Shown here piece by piece: positions 35,907 to 45,942 of a DNA stretch of 48,151 nt; position 1 is the stretch's first letter; every line of letters starts with the position of its first letter. Where the stretch lies: positions 1 through 48,151 of the forward strand of contig CANQPT010000010.1 of assembly GCA_947625805.1 (NCBI GenBank), in the 5' to 3' direction. A program made the translations under genes and the position numbers. Under the pieces are notes generated by a model, which was not told the DNA's origin, ran no database searches, and saw only the letters and a program-made list of their open reading frames with translations. Source of the DNA: an uncultured Clostridia bacterium (GTDB lineage: Bacteria; Bacillota; Clostridia; Oscillospirales; CAG-272).

Positions 35907-38711
35907 ATGGCAAAGGACTATACAAGCACGTTGAATTTACCCACGACCGAGTTCCCCATGCGGGCGGGACTTGCGCAGAGAGAGCCTGCAATGCTGGAGC
36001 GGACCCAGAAAAAGGACCTTTACCGCCTAATGCTCGAGCGTAACGCGGGAAAACCCACCTTTGTGCTGCACGACGGCCCTCCGTTTTCCAACGGCAATAT
36101 CCACATGGGCACGGCCATGAACAAGATCCTCAAAGACTTTATCAACAAATATAAATCCATGCGCGGCTACCGGGTGCCGTATATCCCGGGTTGGGACAAC
36201 CACGGTATGCCCATCGAGAGCGCCATTATCAAGCAGAACAAACTGGACCGTAAAAAGATGTCGGTGCCCGAGTTCCGCAACGCCTGCCATGCGTTTGCAA
36301 AAGATTTTGTCGATCGTCAGCGTTCACAGTTCCGCAGACTGGGCGTCATCGGCGACTGGGAGCATCCGTATTTGACCATGGATCCCGCCTTTGAAGCACG
36401 CGAGGTGCGCGTGTTCGGCGAAATGTACCGCAAGGGCTATATCTACAAGGGCTTAAAGCCGGTTTACTGGTGTCCCAAGGATGAAACGGCTCTTGCCGAG
36501 GCAGAGATCGAGTATCAAAACGATCCCTGTACCTCGATCTACGTCAAGTTCGCGGTGACCGACGATAAGGGTGTATTTGCGGATTCGGGGCTGGCCGATA
36601 TTTCGTTTATCATCTGGACGACTACTACCTGGACCCTGCCGGGCAATCTGGCCATCGCGGTACATCCGCGTGAGGAATACGTTCTGGTGCGCGCCGGTGA
36701 GCAGGGCTACGTGGTTGCGGGCGCTCTGTGTGAAAAGACCATGCAGGCCGGCGGTATCGGGGAGTACGAGATCGTCGGGCGCTATCGCGGCTCTGATTTT
36801 GAGTTTATCAAAACCCGGCATCCTTTCCTTGACAGAGAGAGCGTACTGCTCTTGGCAGAATACGTCACCATGGATTCCGGTACCGGCTGTGTGCACACAG
36901 CGCCCGGTTTCGGTGCGGACGACTATGTGACCTGCTCCCGCTACGGCATGGAGATTGTCGTTCCGGTGGACGACCGGGGCTATCAGACCGAGGCCGCGGG
37001 AAAGTTCGCGGGTATGTATTATGCCGATTCCAACGCCGCCATCCTCGCCGATCTGAAAGAGAGCGGCGCACTGTTTGCAAGCGACGAGATCGAGCACGAA
37101 TATCCCCATTGCTGGCGGTGCAAATCACCCATCATCTTCCGCGCCACCCCTCAGTGGTTTTGCTCGGTGGACGCATTCCGTGCACAGGCGGTGGAGGCCG
37201 CCGGTAAGGTCGAATGGATCCCCGGATGGGGCGGCGAGCGCATGGTGCGCATGATCAACGAGCGCGCCGACTGGTGTATCTCCCGCCAGCGTCACTGGGG
37301 CCTGCCCATCCCGGTCTTTGCCTGCAAGGACTGCGGCAAGCCGGTGTGCGACGAGGCGACCATCGACAAGGTTTCGCGCATCTTCGCAGAGCATGGCTCA
37401 AATGCCTGGTATGAGTTGAGCGTTCGAGAGTTACTGCCGGACGGATACGTCTGCCCTCACTGCGGCGGCGGGAATTTGGACAAAGAAACCGACACCCTTG
37501 ACGGTTGGTTTGACTCGGGTTCGAGCCATTTCGCCGTGCTGGAGGGGGATCAGGCATTAAAGTGGCCTGCCGACCTGTATCTCGAGGGCGCAGACCAATA
37601 CCGCGGATGGTTCCAGTCCTCTCTGCTCACGGCTGTGGGCGCAAAGGGAGAGGGCGCACCTTACCGCACGGTACTCACCCACGGCTGGGTGGTGGACGGC
37701 CAGGGCCGCGCCATGCACAAGTCGCTGGGCAACGGTATCGAGGCTGAGGACGCGGTCAAAAAGTACGGCGCTGACCTCTGCCGCTTGTGGGTGGCGTCCA
37801 GTGACTACACGGTAGACGTGCGTGTGTCGGACGAGATCTTCAAACAACTCTCCGAGGTCTACCGCAAGATCCGCAATTCCGCCCGTATTCTGATGGCAAA
37901 CTTAGGTGACGGTTTTGATCCGGATACCGATCTTGTACCTACCGGGGAATTGTACGATATCGACAAATGGGCGCTTTCCCGCCTGAACGCGCTGGTTGAC
38001 GCCTGTATCGAAGCCTACGACCGCTATGCTTTCCACATTGTCTATCACAATATCAGCGATTTCTGCGTGCTGGAACTTTCCAAGGTGTATATTGACATTA
38101 CCAAGGATCGCCTGTACACAGAGAAAAAAGATTCTCATGCCCGCAGAAGCGCACAGACGGCGATGTACTATATTCTGGATACACTGACCCGCCTGATCGC
38201 ACCTATTCTGGCCTTTACTTCGGACGAGATCTGGGAGAGTATGCCTCACCGCGCTGACGACAACAAGGTGAGCGTGTATCTCAATGATATGCCCACAGTG
38301 CGGGACGAGTTTTCCTTCCCAGAGGTCGAGGCACGCTACGGGCAGTTGTTCACCCTGCGCGACGACGTGATGAAAGCGCTGGAACTTGCCCGCGCCGCCA
38401 AGACCATCGGCAAGAGTTTAGACGCAAAGGTGACCGTCTATGCAGACGACACACAGCGCGCGCTTCTTGAGAGTTTCGGCGACCAACTTGCCACCCTGTT
38501 TATCGTCTCTCAGGTCACCCTGGGAGAGGGGAAGCCTACAGCTGATGCATTTACCCAAACCGAAAGCGGCATCGGTGTGGCGGTCGCTCCCGCTGACGGC
38601 TGTCGCTGTGACCGGTGCTGGATCTGGTCGGAGCAGGGCAAGAAAACCGACGATGGCTTCCTCTGCCTGCGGTGCGCCCGGGTGGTTGACGAATCATGCC
38701 GGTCGCTTTGA
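35907..38711 (+). CDS. ileS: Isoleucyl-tRNA synthetase
   Basis: HDGPPFSNGNIHMGTAMNKILKDF...GWDNHGMPIE...RGWFQSSLLTAVG...GRAMHKSLGNGIEAED. C-terminal zinc finger CRCDRCWIWSE...CLRC. Confidence 0.97.
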   Translation: MAKDYTSTLNLPTTEFPMRAGLAQREPAMLERTQKKDLYRLMLERNAGKPTFVLHDGPPFSNGNIHMGTAMNKILKDFINKYKSMRGYRVPYIPGWDNHGMPIESAIIKQNKLDRKKMSVPEFRNACHAFAKDFVDRQRSQFRRLGVIGDWEHPYLTMDPAFEAREVRVFGEMYRKGYIYKGLKPVYWCPKDETALAEAEIEYQNDPCTSIYVKFAVTDDKGVFADSGLADISFIIWTTTTWTLPGNLAIAVHPREEYVLVRAGEQGYVVAGALCEKTMQAGGIGEYEIVGRYRGSDFEFIKTRHPFLDRESVLLLAEYVTMDSGTGCVHTAPGFGADDYVTCSRYGMEIVVPVDDRGYQTEAAGKFAGMYYADSNAAILADLKESGALFASDEIEHEYPHCWRCKSPIIFRATPQWFCSVDAFRAQAVEAAGKVEWIPGWGGERMVRMINERADWCISRQRHWGLPIPVFACKDCGKPVCDEATIDKVSRIFAEHGSNAWYELSVRELLPDGYVCPHCGGGNLDKETDTLDGWFDSGSSHFAVLEGDQALKWPADLYLEGADQYRGWFQSSLLTAVGAKGEGAPYRTVLTHGWVVDGQGRAMHKSLGNGIEAEDAVKKYGADLCRLWVASSDYTVDVRVSDEIFKQLSEVYRKIRNSARILMANLGDGFDPDTDLVPTGELYDIDKWALSRLNALVDACIEAYDRYAFHIVYHNISDFCVLELSKVYIDITKDRLYTEKKDSHARRSAQTAMYYILDTLTRLIAPILAFTSDEIWESMPHRADDNKVSVYLNDMPTVRDEFSFPEVEARYGQLFTLRDDVMKALELARAAKTIGKSLDAKVTVYADDTQRALLESFGDQLATLFIVSQVTLGEGKPTADAFTQTESGIGVAVAPADGCRCDRCWIWSEQGKKTDDGFLCLRCARVVDESCRSL

Positions 38712-39205
38712 TTACGGCCATCCTCTGCGTGGCCGCGGATCTGATCACAAAACAAATCGCGCTCAGCGCTCTTGCGCCGGATAAGAGCGTCGTTGTCATG
38801 GACGGCGTGCTCAACTTTACCTATGTGGAAAACCGGGGCATGGCCTTTGGGTTGTTTTCCCAACATAGATATATCTTTCTGTTCCTGTCTTTTGTGTTGC
38901 TGATTGCAGTCGCCGTCTTTTTGTTCTTTTACCGCAAACGGGCAAATCTCTGGATCAAACTGGCCTGCGGGCTGATTCTGGGCGGGGGCGTCGGCAATAT
39001 GATCGACCGGATCGGACGCGGTTACGTGGTTGATTTTTTCGACGTTCGGCTGTTTGATTTCTGGAAATGGGTCTTCAACGTGGCAGACGCCTGCGTCTGT
39101 GTGGGCGTGTTTATGCTGGCGATTTATCTGATCGCCGACAGTATCCGTTGCGAGCGGGAGAACAAACGGCAACAGACAGCCGATCCGGAGGAGGACGATG
39201 GCTGA
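38696..39205 (+). CDS. lspA: Lipoprotein signal peptidase (signal peptidase II)
   Basis: LNFTYVENRGMAFGLFS...LILGGGVGNMIDRIGRGYVVDFFDV...FNVADACVCVGV. Confidence 0.95.
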   Translation: MPVALITAILCVAADLITKQIALSALAPDKSVVVMDGVLNFTYVENRGMAFGLFSQHRYIFLFLSFVLLIAVAVFLFFYRKRANLWIKLACGLILGGGVGNMIDRIGRGYVVDFFDVRLFDFWKWVFNVADACVCVGVFMLAIYLIADSIRCERENKRQQTADPEEDDG

Positions 39206-40127
39206 GCTGCACGCGCACGAGGGCGTCAAAGGAGTGCGCCTCGACCGGTTTTTGCAGGAGGAGGCGGGTCTTTCCCGTGCGGCCGTGCAGCGTATGATCA
39301 CCGAGGGCGCGGTCACTGTGGGGGGCAAACCCCGTGCCAAAAGTTACCGCTTGCGTGCGGACGACTGCATTCTCTTTACCCCGCCCGACACACGTCCGCC
39401 CGGACAGCGCCCGGAAGAGATACCGCTGGATATTCTCTACGAAGATTCCGACCTGTTGGTGGTCAACAAGCCCAAGGGCATGGTGGTGCATCCCGCGCCC
39501 GGCAATTCGTCCGGGACGCTGGTCAATGCGTTGCTATACCACTGCGGCGATACCCTTTCGGGCATCGGCGGCGTCATGCGCCCCGGAATCTTACACCGTA
39601 TCGATAAAGACACCAGCGGGCTGTTGCTGGTGGCAAAAAACGACGCGGCGCATATCTTTTTATCTGACCAGATCAAAGAACATTCTTTTGACCGAGAATA
39701 TGAAACCGTTGTCATCGGCTCTTTTTCCGATGATACCGGCACGATCGACGCACCCATCGGGCGCTGTCCCACCAACCGCAAACGCATGGCAGTGACGGCG
39801 GACGGAAAGCCGGCACGCACCCATTATACTGTGGTCGAGCGCTTTGACGGCTTTACCCGTCTGCGGGTACGCCTGGAGACCGGACGCACCCATCAGATCC
39901 GTGTCCATATGGCTTATCTCGGTCGGCCTGTGCTGGGCGATCCGGTCTACGGTAACGGCAAAAACCGCTTTGAGGCCGAAAACCGCGAACTGCTCGCCGG
40001 GCAATGCCTGCACGCACGGGTGATCGGATTTGTCCACCCGGACGGGCGGAGCATGCACTTTGAGAGCGGGTTGCCTGCCTATTTTGAAGAGATTTTGAGG
40101 AAACTGCGCAATGCATACAAATCTTAA
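39198..40127 (+). CDS. RluA/RluD-family rRNA pseudouridine synthase
   Basis: S4-like N-terminus. PAPGNSSGTLVNALLYHC...GILHRIDKDTSGLLLVAKND. GRTHQIRVHMAYLGRPVLGDPVYG. Confidence 0.94.
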   Translation: MAELHAHEGVKGVRLDRFLQEEAGLSRAAVQRMITEGAVTVGGKPRAKSYRLRADDCILFTPPDTRPPGQRPEEIPLDILYEDSDLLVVNKPKGMVVHPAPGNSSGTLVNALLYHCGDTLSGIGGVMRPGILHRIDKDTSGLLLVAKNDAAHIFLSDQIKEHSFDREYETVVIGSFSDDTGTIDAPIGRCPTNRKRMAVTADGKPARTHYTVVERFDGFTRLRVRLETGRTHQIRVHMAYLGRPVLGDPVYGNGKNRFEAENRELLAGQCLHARVIGFVHPDGRSMHFESGLPAYFEEILRKLRNAYKS

Positions 40128-40854
40128 AAGGTGGGCGGAAGGGGTGCTCATCTACTCGGATATGGACGGCACTTTCCTTGCCGGAACACCCGAGGGGGCA
40201 GAGCGCAACCGCGAGGCCATTGAGGCATTCCGTGCGGCCGGGGGCTTGTTTTCCTTTGCTACCGGCAGGATCTTATCTCAGATCGACCCGGCCTGCCGGG
40301 CGCTTGCGAACGCTCCGATGGTGTTGGGCACAGGTGCGCTGGGTATCGCACCGGACGGCACGATCTTATGGGAAGAATTTTTGGATCATAAGATCGCTGA
40401 GCGCCTGTTTGAGACCGTGCACGCGGCCTTTCCCGAGATGCACTGTGCTTTTCACAAAAACGAACAGACCGGCGCGTACTATAAGGTGGTCTTTTGGGGG
40501 AGTGCGGAAGCCGTCCCCGAGATCCGCCGTATGGCATATGAGACGTACGGCGACGCCCTTGAGGGGACCTCGTCAAACGCAGCGCTGATCGAGTTTACCC
40601 GTGGGGGCGTATGCAAGGCAAGCGGCATCCTGCGGGCAAAAGCGTACGTGGAGCGGGGCGGCGGGAAACTTACCCTGTACGCCATGGGTGATTATCAGAA
40701 TGACGAGGATATGCTGCTCGCGGCCGATATCGCCGTCTGCCCCGATAACGCGAGCGACCGGATCAAGGAGATCTGTGCGGTACATTTGTGTCACTGTGAC
40801 GAGGGCGCGGTGGCTGACCTGATAGAGAAAATCAGAGAGGAGAGGGAATCATGA
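40111..40854 (+). CDS. Cof-type HAD-superfamily hydrolase
   Basis: LIYSDMDGTFLAGTPEGAERNREAIEAFRAAGGLFSFATGR...YAMGDYQNDEDMLLAADIAVCPDNA. Confidence 0.88.
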   Translation: MHTNLKRWAEGVLIYSDMDGTFLAGTPEGAERNREAIEAFRAAGGLFSFATGRILSQIDPACRALANAPMVLGTGALGIAPDGTILWEEFLDHKIAERLFETVHAAFPEMHCAFHKNEQTGAYYKVVFWGSAEAVPEIRRMAYETYGDALEGTSSNAALIEFTRGGVCKASGILRAKAYVERGGGKLTLYAMGDYQNDEDMLLAADIAVCPDNASDRIKEICAVHLCHCDEGAVADLIEKIREERES

Positions 40855-42017
40855 GAATCCTGAAGATCAAGAACGCAAAAATTTACGACAGCGATACGCG
40901 CAGTTTTATTGACGGATCGCTTGTTGCCGAGGACGGTATCATCACCGCCATCTCCGGCAAGAGCGACGACCACGAGGCCGTCGATCTGGGCGGCAGGTAC
41001 GTCATCCCCGGTATGGTGGACGTGCACACCCACGGCCGTGCGGGCTATGATTTTGACAGCGCGGACGCCGATGGCTTTGCCGCCATGCAGCGTGCATATG
41101 CCGCAGCCGGCACGACTACGGTCATGGCGACCATCGCTTCCGCTCCCATGCCGCAGATCGAAACCTACATTGAGAATTGCAAGAAAGCACACCGGCCGAT
41201 GGACGGTTTTGGCGCCGCCGTCGCAGGCATTCACTTTGAGGGACGGTATCTCAACCCCGGCAAACGCGGCGCACACAATGCCGAACTGCTTGCCTCTCTT
41301 GACGAGAAAGAACTGGAAGCGCTGCTCACCAAAATGCGCCCGCTTCCGGTACATATGACCGCCGCAGTGGAAATGGACAACGGCGAGGCGTTCACCAAGA
41401 CCGCGCTGCGTATGGGCGCGACCGTGGGTCTGGGTCACACCGAGGCAACCATGGATCAGGCACGCGAGGCTGTGTCTTGGGGGGTCAGCTCCTTCACGCA
41501 TACCTTTAACGCCATGTCCGCCATTCATCACCGTACACCCGGTGCCATGCTTGCGTCGCTCTTACTTGACGATGCCTGGAGCGAGGTCATCTGCGACGGC
41601 TTCCACGTATGCCCGGATATGGTACTGCTTCTGCACCGCGAAAAGCCGGAGGGCAAACTGGTGCTGGTCTCCGACTCGATGGCGGCAACCGGATGCCCGG
41701 ACGGGGACGATTATTCGATCGCCGGTATGCCGGTCAGCGTCAAGGACGGCAAGGCATACACCTCGGACGGCGCGATTGCCGGCAGCACGCTCAATCTCTT
41801 TGACGGTATGAAAAACTACGCCCGCTTTGTCGGCATCAGCATTGAGCAAGCCATTCCCCATGGCTCGCTCTATCCGGCACAGATGGTGGGAATAGACGGT
41901 GAATGCGGATCGATTGCAGTCGGCAAGCGCGCAGACTTATTGGTGGTGGATACGCTTGATCCCGCCGCGATGCGGCTCTGCGACGTTTACACCAACGGCT
42001 ACCGTATGAGCAAGTAA
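40851..42017 (+). CDS. nagA: N-acetylglucosamine-6-phosphate deacetylase
   Basis: YVIPGMVDVHTHGRAGYDF...GIHFEGRYLNPGKRGAHN...VGLGHTEATMDQA...FTHTFNAMSAIHHRTPG. Confidence 0.92.
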   Translation: MRILKIKNAKIYDSDTRSFIDGSLVAEDGIITAISGKSDDHEAVDLGGRYVIPGMVDVHTHGRAGYDFDSADADGFAAMQRAYAAAGTTTVMATIASAPMPQIETYIENCKKAHRPMDGFGAAVAGIHFEGRYLNPGKRGAHNAELLASLDEKELEALLTKMRPLPVHMTAAVEMDNGEAFTKTALRMGATVGLGHTEATMDQAREAVSWGVSSFTHTFNAMSAIHHRTPGAMLASLLLDDAWSEVICDGFHVCPDMVLLLHREKPEGKLVLVSDSMAATGCPDGDDYSIAGMPVSVKDGKAYTSDGAIAGSTLNLFDGMKNYARFVGISIEQAIPHGSLYPAQMVGIDGECGSIAVGKRADLLVVDTLDPAAMRLCDVYTNGYRMSK

Positions 42018-42049
42018 GGGCTTTACACAGGTGTGAATTCGGATTAATG

Positions 42050-42079
42050 TTGACAAATCCCCTGCACACATGTTATACT
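42050..42079 (+). promoter_or_regulatory. Sigma-A-type promoter upstream of the methyltransferase gene
   Basis: TTGACA (42050-42055), 18-bp spacer, TATACT (42074-42079). Confidence 0.5.
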
Positions 42080-42114
42080 TATTTTAAGGATGCGTTGCAG
42101 AAAGGATTTTTGTC

Positions 42115-43077
42115 ATGTTCATCTGCCCGAAATGTCACAATTCAATGACTTTGCCGGTCTGTTCCTGCGGGTATGCCGTGCCGTTTTTTAACGGAATTTG
42201 GCAGCTTTCCGACGCGCCGGACGCGGTCAAGACCGGAGACGGCGACCGATACATCGGCTATGAAGAGATCGGAGAGGCTTATTCCGGGAGCAGAAAATAC
42301 ATCATCGAAGAAGCGGACAGCCTGGCCGCGAGGGAGATTACCGAGCTCACCGGAAAAGGCGTTTTTCTTGATTTGGCTTGCGGCGACGGCTGTCTGACGT
42401 TGCCCTGTGCCAAAAACGGCACTGGGATCATCGCCGGCGATATCTCGAATAAAATGCTCGGTATCCTTAAGGACAGGGCACAACATCTCAATATCCCTCT
42501 TGACAACGTGACACTTTGCAGGATCAACGCGCTGAATATTCCGCTTTCCGACGAAAGCGTCGATACGGTCGTTGCGAACAGCGTTTTGCACCTGATTTCA
42601 AACCCGCAAAAGGTGCTTGATGAGATACACCGGGTGCTCAAAACCGGAGGGGCATTTGTGTGTCTTGACGACGCTCCGGGCGAGCAGGACGATGGCTCCG
42701 AAGACAATTCGCACTACTTTGAAATAGTGAATAATCTTTATAATGAGTATTGGGAGCTTCTTGAGCGGCAGGGTATATACCCCAAAAAATACAGTTGGAA
42801 CTTTGACCGTGAAACCGTATGCGACAAGCTGTTTGCAAGCCGGGAAACGCGTGTGATCCGACATAGAGGAAAGTACAAAACAAAGCTGTCCGATCACTTT
42901 TTGCCACGCTTTTTGGGTTGCGGATTTTCCGATCAGACAGACGTTCCGAAAGAGGTCCACGAGGCCGTGACGGAGCTTCTTATGAAAGCTTTTCGCGGGC
43001 GATATGGCGAGGATTTTGACTCCTTGGCGTATATCGGCCGGTACAGCGATATTTTGATAACAGTTTACAGAAAGTGA
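42115..43077 (+). CDS. Class I SAM-dependent methyltransferase with N-terminal zinc ribbon
   Basis: MFICPKCHNSMTLPVCSCGYAVPFFNGIW; GVFLDLACGDGCLTLPCAKNGTGIIAGDIS; VDTVVANSVLHLISNPQKVLDEIHRVLKTGG. Confidence 0.85.
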   Translation: MFICPKCHNSMTLPVCSCGYAVPFFNGIWQLSDAPDAVKTGDGDRYIGYEEIGEAYSGSRKYIIEEADSLAAREITELTGKGVFLDLACGDGCLTLPCAKNGTGIIAGDISNKMLGILKDRAQHLNIPLDNVTLCRINALNIPLSDESVDTVVANSVLHLISNPQKVLDEIHRVLKTGGAFVCLDDAPGEQDDGSEDNSHYFEIVNNLYNEYWELLERQGIYPKKYSWNFDRETVCDKLFASRETRVIRHRGKYKTKLSDHFLPRFLGCGFSDQTDVPKEVHEAVTELLMKAFRGRYGEDFDSLAYIGRYSDILITVYRK

Positions 43078-43175
43078 GCGGAACCCCGTCCATAATCATC
43101 CGGATTTCCATTTTCTTTTGCTGATATTCATATGATGTTCGGCACAAATTTATAATACAAGCGTTTTTGAAGGGC

Positions 43176-43204
43176 TTGGGGGACTTTTTCAAAAAGTCCC
43201 CCAA
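43176..43204. repeat. Near-perfect 29-bp palindromic hairpin just upstream of metG
   Basis: TTGGGGGACTTTTT C AAAAAGTCCCCCAA: 14-bp arms around a single base. Confidence 0.7.
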
Positions 43205-43218
43205 AATAGGATAAAATC

Positions 43219-45153
43219 ATGAAAAAGACTTTTTATATTACAACACCGATCTATTATCCGTCCGACAAACTGCACATCGGACACACCTATTGCACGGTAG
43301 CCGCCGACGCGATGGCACGCTATAAGCGCCTGCGTGGCTATGACGTGATCTTTTTGACCGGCACGGACGAGCACGGACAGAAGATTGAGCAAAAGGCAGA
43401 CGAGGCGGGCCTGACTCCGCAGGAGTTCGTCGACCGGATTGTCGAGGGCGAGCGCGGGGTCAAGGACCTGTGGAACCTGATGGAGATCAGTTACGACCGC
43501 TTTATCCGTACCACCGATGACTATCACGTGGGCGCCATTCAAAAGATCTTCCGGAAGATGTACGAAAAGGGCGACATTTACAAGGGCGCGTACCGGGGCA
43601 AATACTGCACCCCCTGCGAGAGTTTCTGGACCGAGAGCCAACTCAAAGACGGCTGCTGCCCCGACTGCGGCAGGCCGGTTATTGATGCGGAGGAGGAAGC
43701 CTATTTCTTTCGTCTGTCCGCTTATGCAGACCGTGTGCGCAAACTCCTTACAGAGACCGATTTCCTGGAGCCACGCTCCCGCGTCAACGAAATGGTCAAC
43801 AACTTTATCGACCCGGGCCTCGAGGATCTGTGCGTCTCCCGCACCAGTTTCCGGTGGGGCGTGCCGGTGGATTTCGACCCCGGTCATGTGGTCTATGTCT
43901 GGATCGACGCGCTCTTTAACTATACCACCGCGCTTGGCTTTCTCAACGAGCGCTACCCGGACAGCGATTACGAGAAATTCTGGCCGGCTGACGTGCACTT
44001 TGTGGGCAAGGAGATCGTCCGTTTTCACTCGATCATTTGGCCGGCAATGCTCATGAGCATGGAGATGCCCCTGCCCAAAAAGGTCTTTGGGCACGGCTGG
44101 CTGTTGCTGGACGGCGGAAGAATGGCCAAGTCCAAGGGCAACGTGGTGGATCCCTACCCGCTGGCCGAGCGGTACAGCGCGGACGCGCTTCGGTATTTCT
44201 TACTGCGCGATTTCCCGTTCGGTACCGACGGCAATTTCAGCAACGAACTGCTGATTGCCCGTATCAATTCCGACCTGGCAAATGATCTCGGCAATCTTCT
44301 GTCCCGTACCACCGCCATGGCGGATAAGTATTTCGGCGGGAAATTGCCCGCAGAGCAGGCGTCCGGGGAAGAGGACCGGGAATTAGTCGCTCTGGCAAAG
44401 GCACTGCCCGAGGCGTACGCCGCATGGATGGAGCAATATGCCTTTCAGAATGCGCTTGCCGAGGTGTTTGCTCTCATCTCCCGCGCCAACAAATATATTG
44501 ATCAGAGCGCACCGTGGAAACTGGCAAAGGACCCGGCAAAACAGCCCCGTCTTGGCCGCGTGTTATACAATTTGGCAGAGGTGCTGCGTGTGTGTACCGT
44601 TCTGCTGCAGCCGTTTATGCCGGTCGTGAGCGAGAAGATTTTCGCGCAGTTAGGCGTAAGCGAGGATCTCAAAACATGGGACAGCACCGCATTTGGCGCA
44701 CTGGATATGCAGGCAGAACTGCACAAGGGCGAGAACATCTTCCCGCGCATCGACCCGGAAAAGGAACTTGCGGAACTGGAAAAATTGCTTCCGCCCGCCA
44801 CTCAGCCTGCCGTGCCCGAGCCGGAGCACGAGGCACAGATTGGCATTGATCAATTTATGGAAACCGAGTTGCGCACCGCGCAGGTCATCGCCTGCGAGCC
44901 TGTGCCGCGCGCCAAAAAACTGTTAAAATTACAGGTAGATTTGGGCTATGAAAAACGGCAGATCGTGTCGGGCATCGCGAAATTCTATACCCCCGAGCAG
45001 TTGATCGGCAAAAAGGTGGTCATCGTCGCCAATCTTGCGCCCGCCACTTTGTGCGGCGTAAAGAGCGAGGGTATGCTGCTGGCCTCGGGCGAGGAACAGG
45101 TGCGGGTGATCTTCCTTGACGATCAGACTCCCAACGGAGAGCGGGTGCGGTAA
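43219..45153 (+). CDS. metG: Methionyl-tRNA synthetase (with C-terminal tRNA-binding domain)
   Basis: TTPIYYPSDKLHIGHTYCTVAADAMARYKRLRGYDVIFLTGTDEHGQKIEQKA...GRMAKSKGNVVDP. C-terminal EMAP/Trbp domain FMETELRTAQVIACEPVPRAKKLLKLQVDLG. Confidence 0.97.
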   Translation: MKKTFYITTPIYYPSDKLHIGHTYCTVAADAMARYKRLRGYDVIFLTGTDEHGQKIEQKADEAGLTPQEFVDRIVEGERGVKDLWNLMEISYDRFIRTTDDYHVGAIQKIFRKMYEKGDIYKGAYRGKYCTPCESFWTESQLKDGCCPDCGRPVIDAEEEAYFFRLSAYADRVRKLLTETDFLEPRSRVNEMVNNFIDPGLEDLCVSRTSFRWGVPVDFDPGHVVYVWIDALFNYTTALGFLNERYPDSDYEKFWPADVHFVGKEIVRFHSIIWPAMLMSMEMPLPKKVFGHGWLLLDGGRMAKSKGNVVDPYPLAERYSADALRYFLLRDFPFGTDGNFSNELLIARINSDLANDLGNLLSRTTAMADKYFGGKLPAEQASGEEDRELVALAKALPEAYAAWMEQYAFQNALAEVFALISRANKYIDQSAPWKLAKDPAKQPRLGRVLYNLAEVLRVCTVLLQPFMPVVSEKIFAQLGVSEDLKTWDSTAFGALDMQAELHKGENIFPRIDPEKELAELEKLLPPATQPAVPEPEHEAQIGIDQFMETELRTAQVIACEPVPRAKKLLKLQVDLGYEKRQIVSGIAKFYTPEQLIGKKVVIVANLAPATLCGVKSEGMLLASGEEQVRVIFLDDQTPNGERVR

Positions 45154-45938
45154 TGCGGATTTTTGATTCCCACGCTCACTATGACGATCCGCGCTTTGAA
45201 AGTGAATTTGAGGGAGGGCGCGACCGCGCCCTTTCTTTCGTATTCGAGCAGGGCGTGGAGCGCATTGTCAATATCGGAGCAAACCTTGAAAGTTCCCGCG
45301 CGTCCATCGCGCTTGCGGGCAGGTACGGGAAGATCTATGCGGCTGTCGGCATTCATCCCAACGACTGCGGCAAGACCGGCACCCTCGGGCAGGAGATGGC
45401 GGAATTAGAAGAATTGGCCCGTGCGCCGCGCGTGGTGGCGATCGGCGAGACCGGCATGGATTTCCACTATGACCGGCCCCCGAAAGAGGTACAAAAACAG
45501 TGGTTTTGCGCTCAGATGGAACTTGCCCGTTCGCTGGGTCTGCCGGTGGTCGTTCACGACCGGGAGGCGCACGGGATCTGTATGCAGGCAGTGCGGGACT
45601 ATCCCGGCGTGCGCGGGGTTTTTCACAGTTTTTCGGGCAGTACCGAGATGGCAAAGGAATTGATCCGCTTGGGATGGATGATCTCTTTTTCGGGCGTGGT
45701 GACCTTCCGCAACGCCCGCCGTGTGGCTGAGGCAGCTGAAAGTGTGCCGATCGAGTGTATGATGGTCGAGACCGACTGTCCTTATCTTGCCCCGCACCCC
45801 CTGCGCGGTACCCTCAATCATTCGGGCAATTTGGTATATACAATCGGAGCGCTTGCCGCCCTCAAGGGCTTATCCCCGGAAGAGACGGCTCAGATCACTT
45901 ATCACAACGCCTGTGCGTTTTATGGAATTGAGGAGTGA
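45153..45938 (+). CDS. TatD-family metal-dependent DNase
   Basis: MRIFDSHAHYDDPRF...AAVGIHPNDCG...VAIGETGMDFHYDRPPKEVQKQWF...MVETDCPYLAPHPLRG. Confidence 0.95.
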   Translation: MRIFDSHAHYDDPRFESEFEGGRDRALSFVFEQGVERIVNIGANLESSRASIALAGRYGKIYAAVGIHPNDCGKTGTLGQEMAELEELARAPRVVAIGETGMDFHYDRPPKEVQKQWFCAQMELARSLGLPVVVHDREAHGICMQAVRDYPGVRGVFHSFSGSTEMAKELIRLGWMISFSGVVTFRNARRVAEAAESVPIECMMVETDCPYLAPHPLRGTLNHSGNLVYTIGALAALKGLSPEETAQITYHNACAFYGIEE

Positions 45939-45942
45939 GGAG

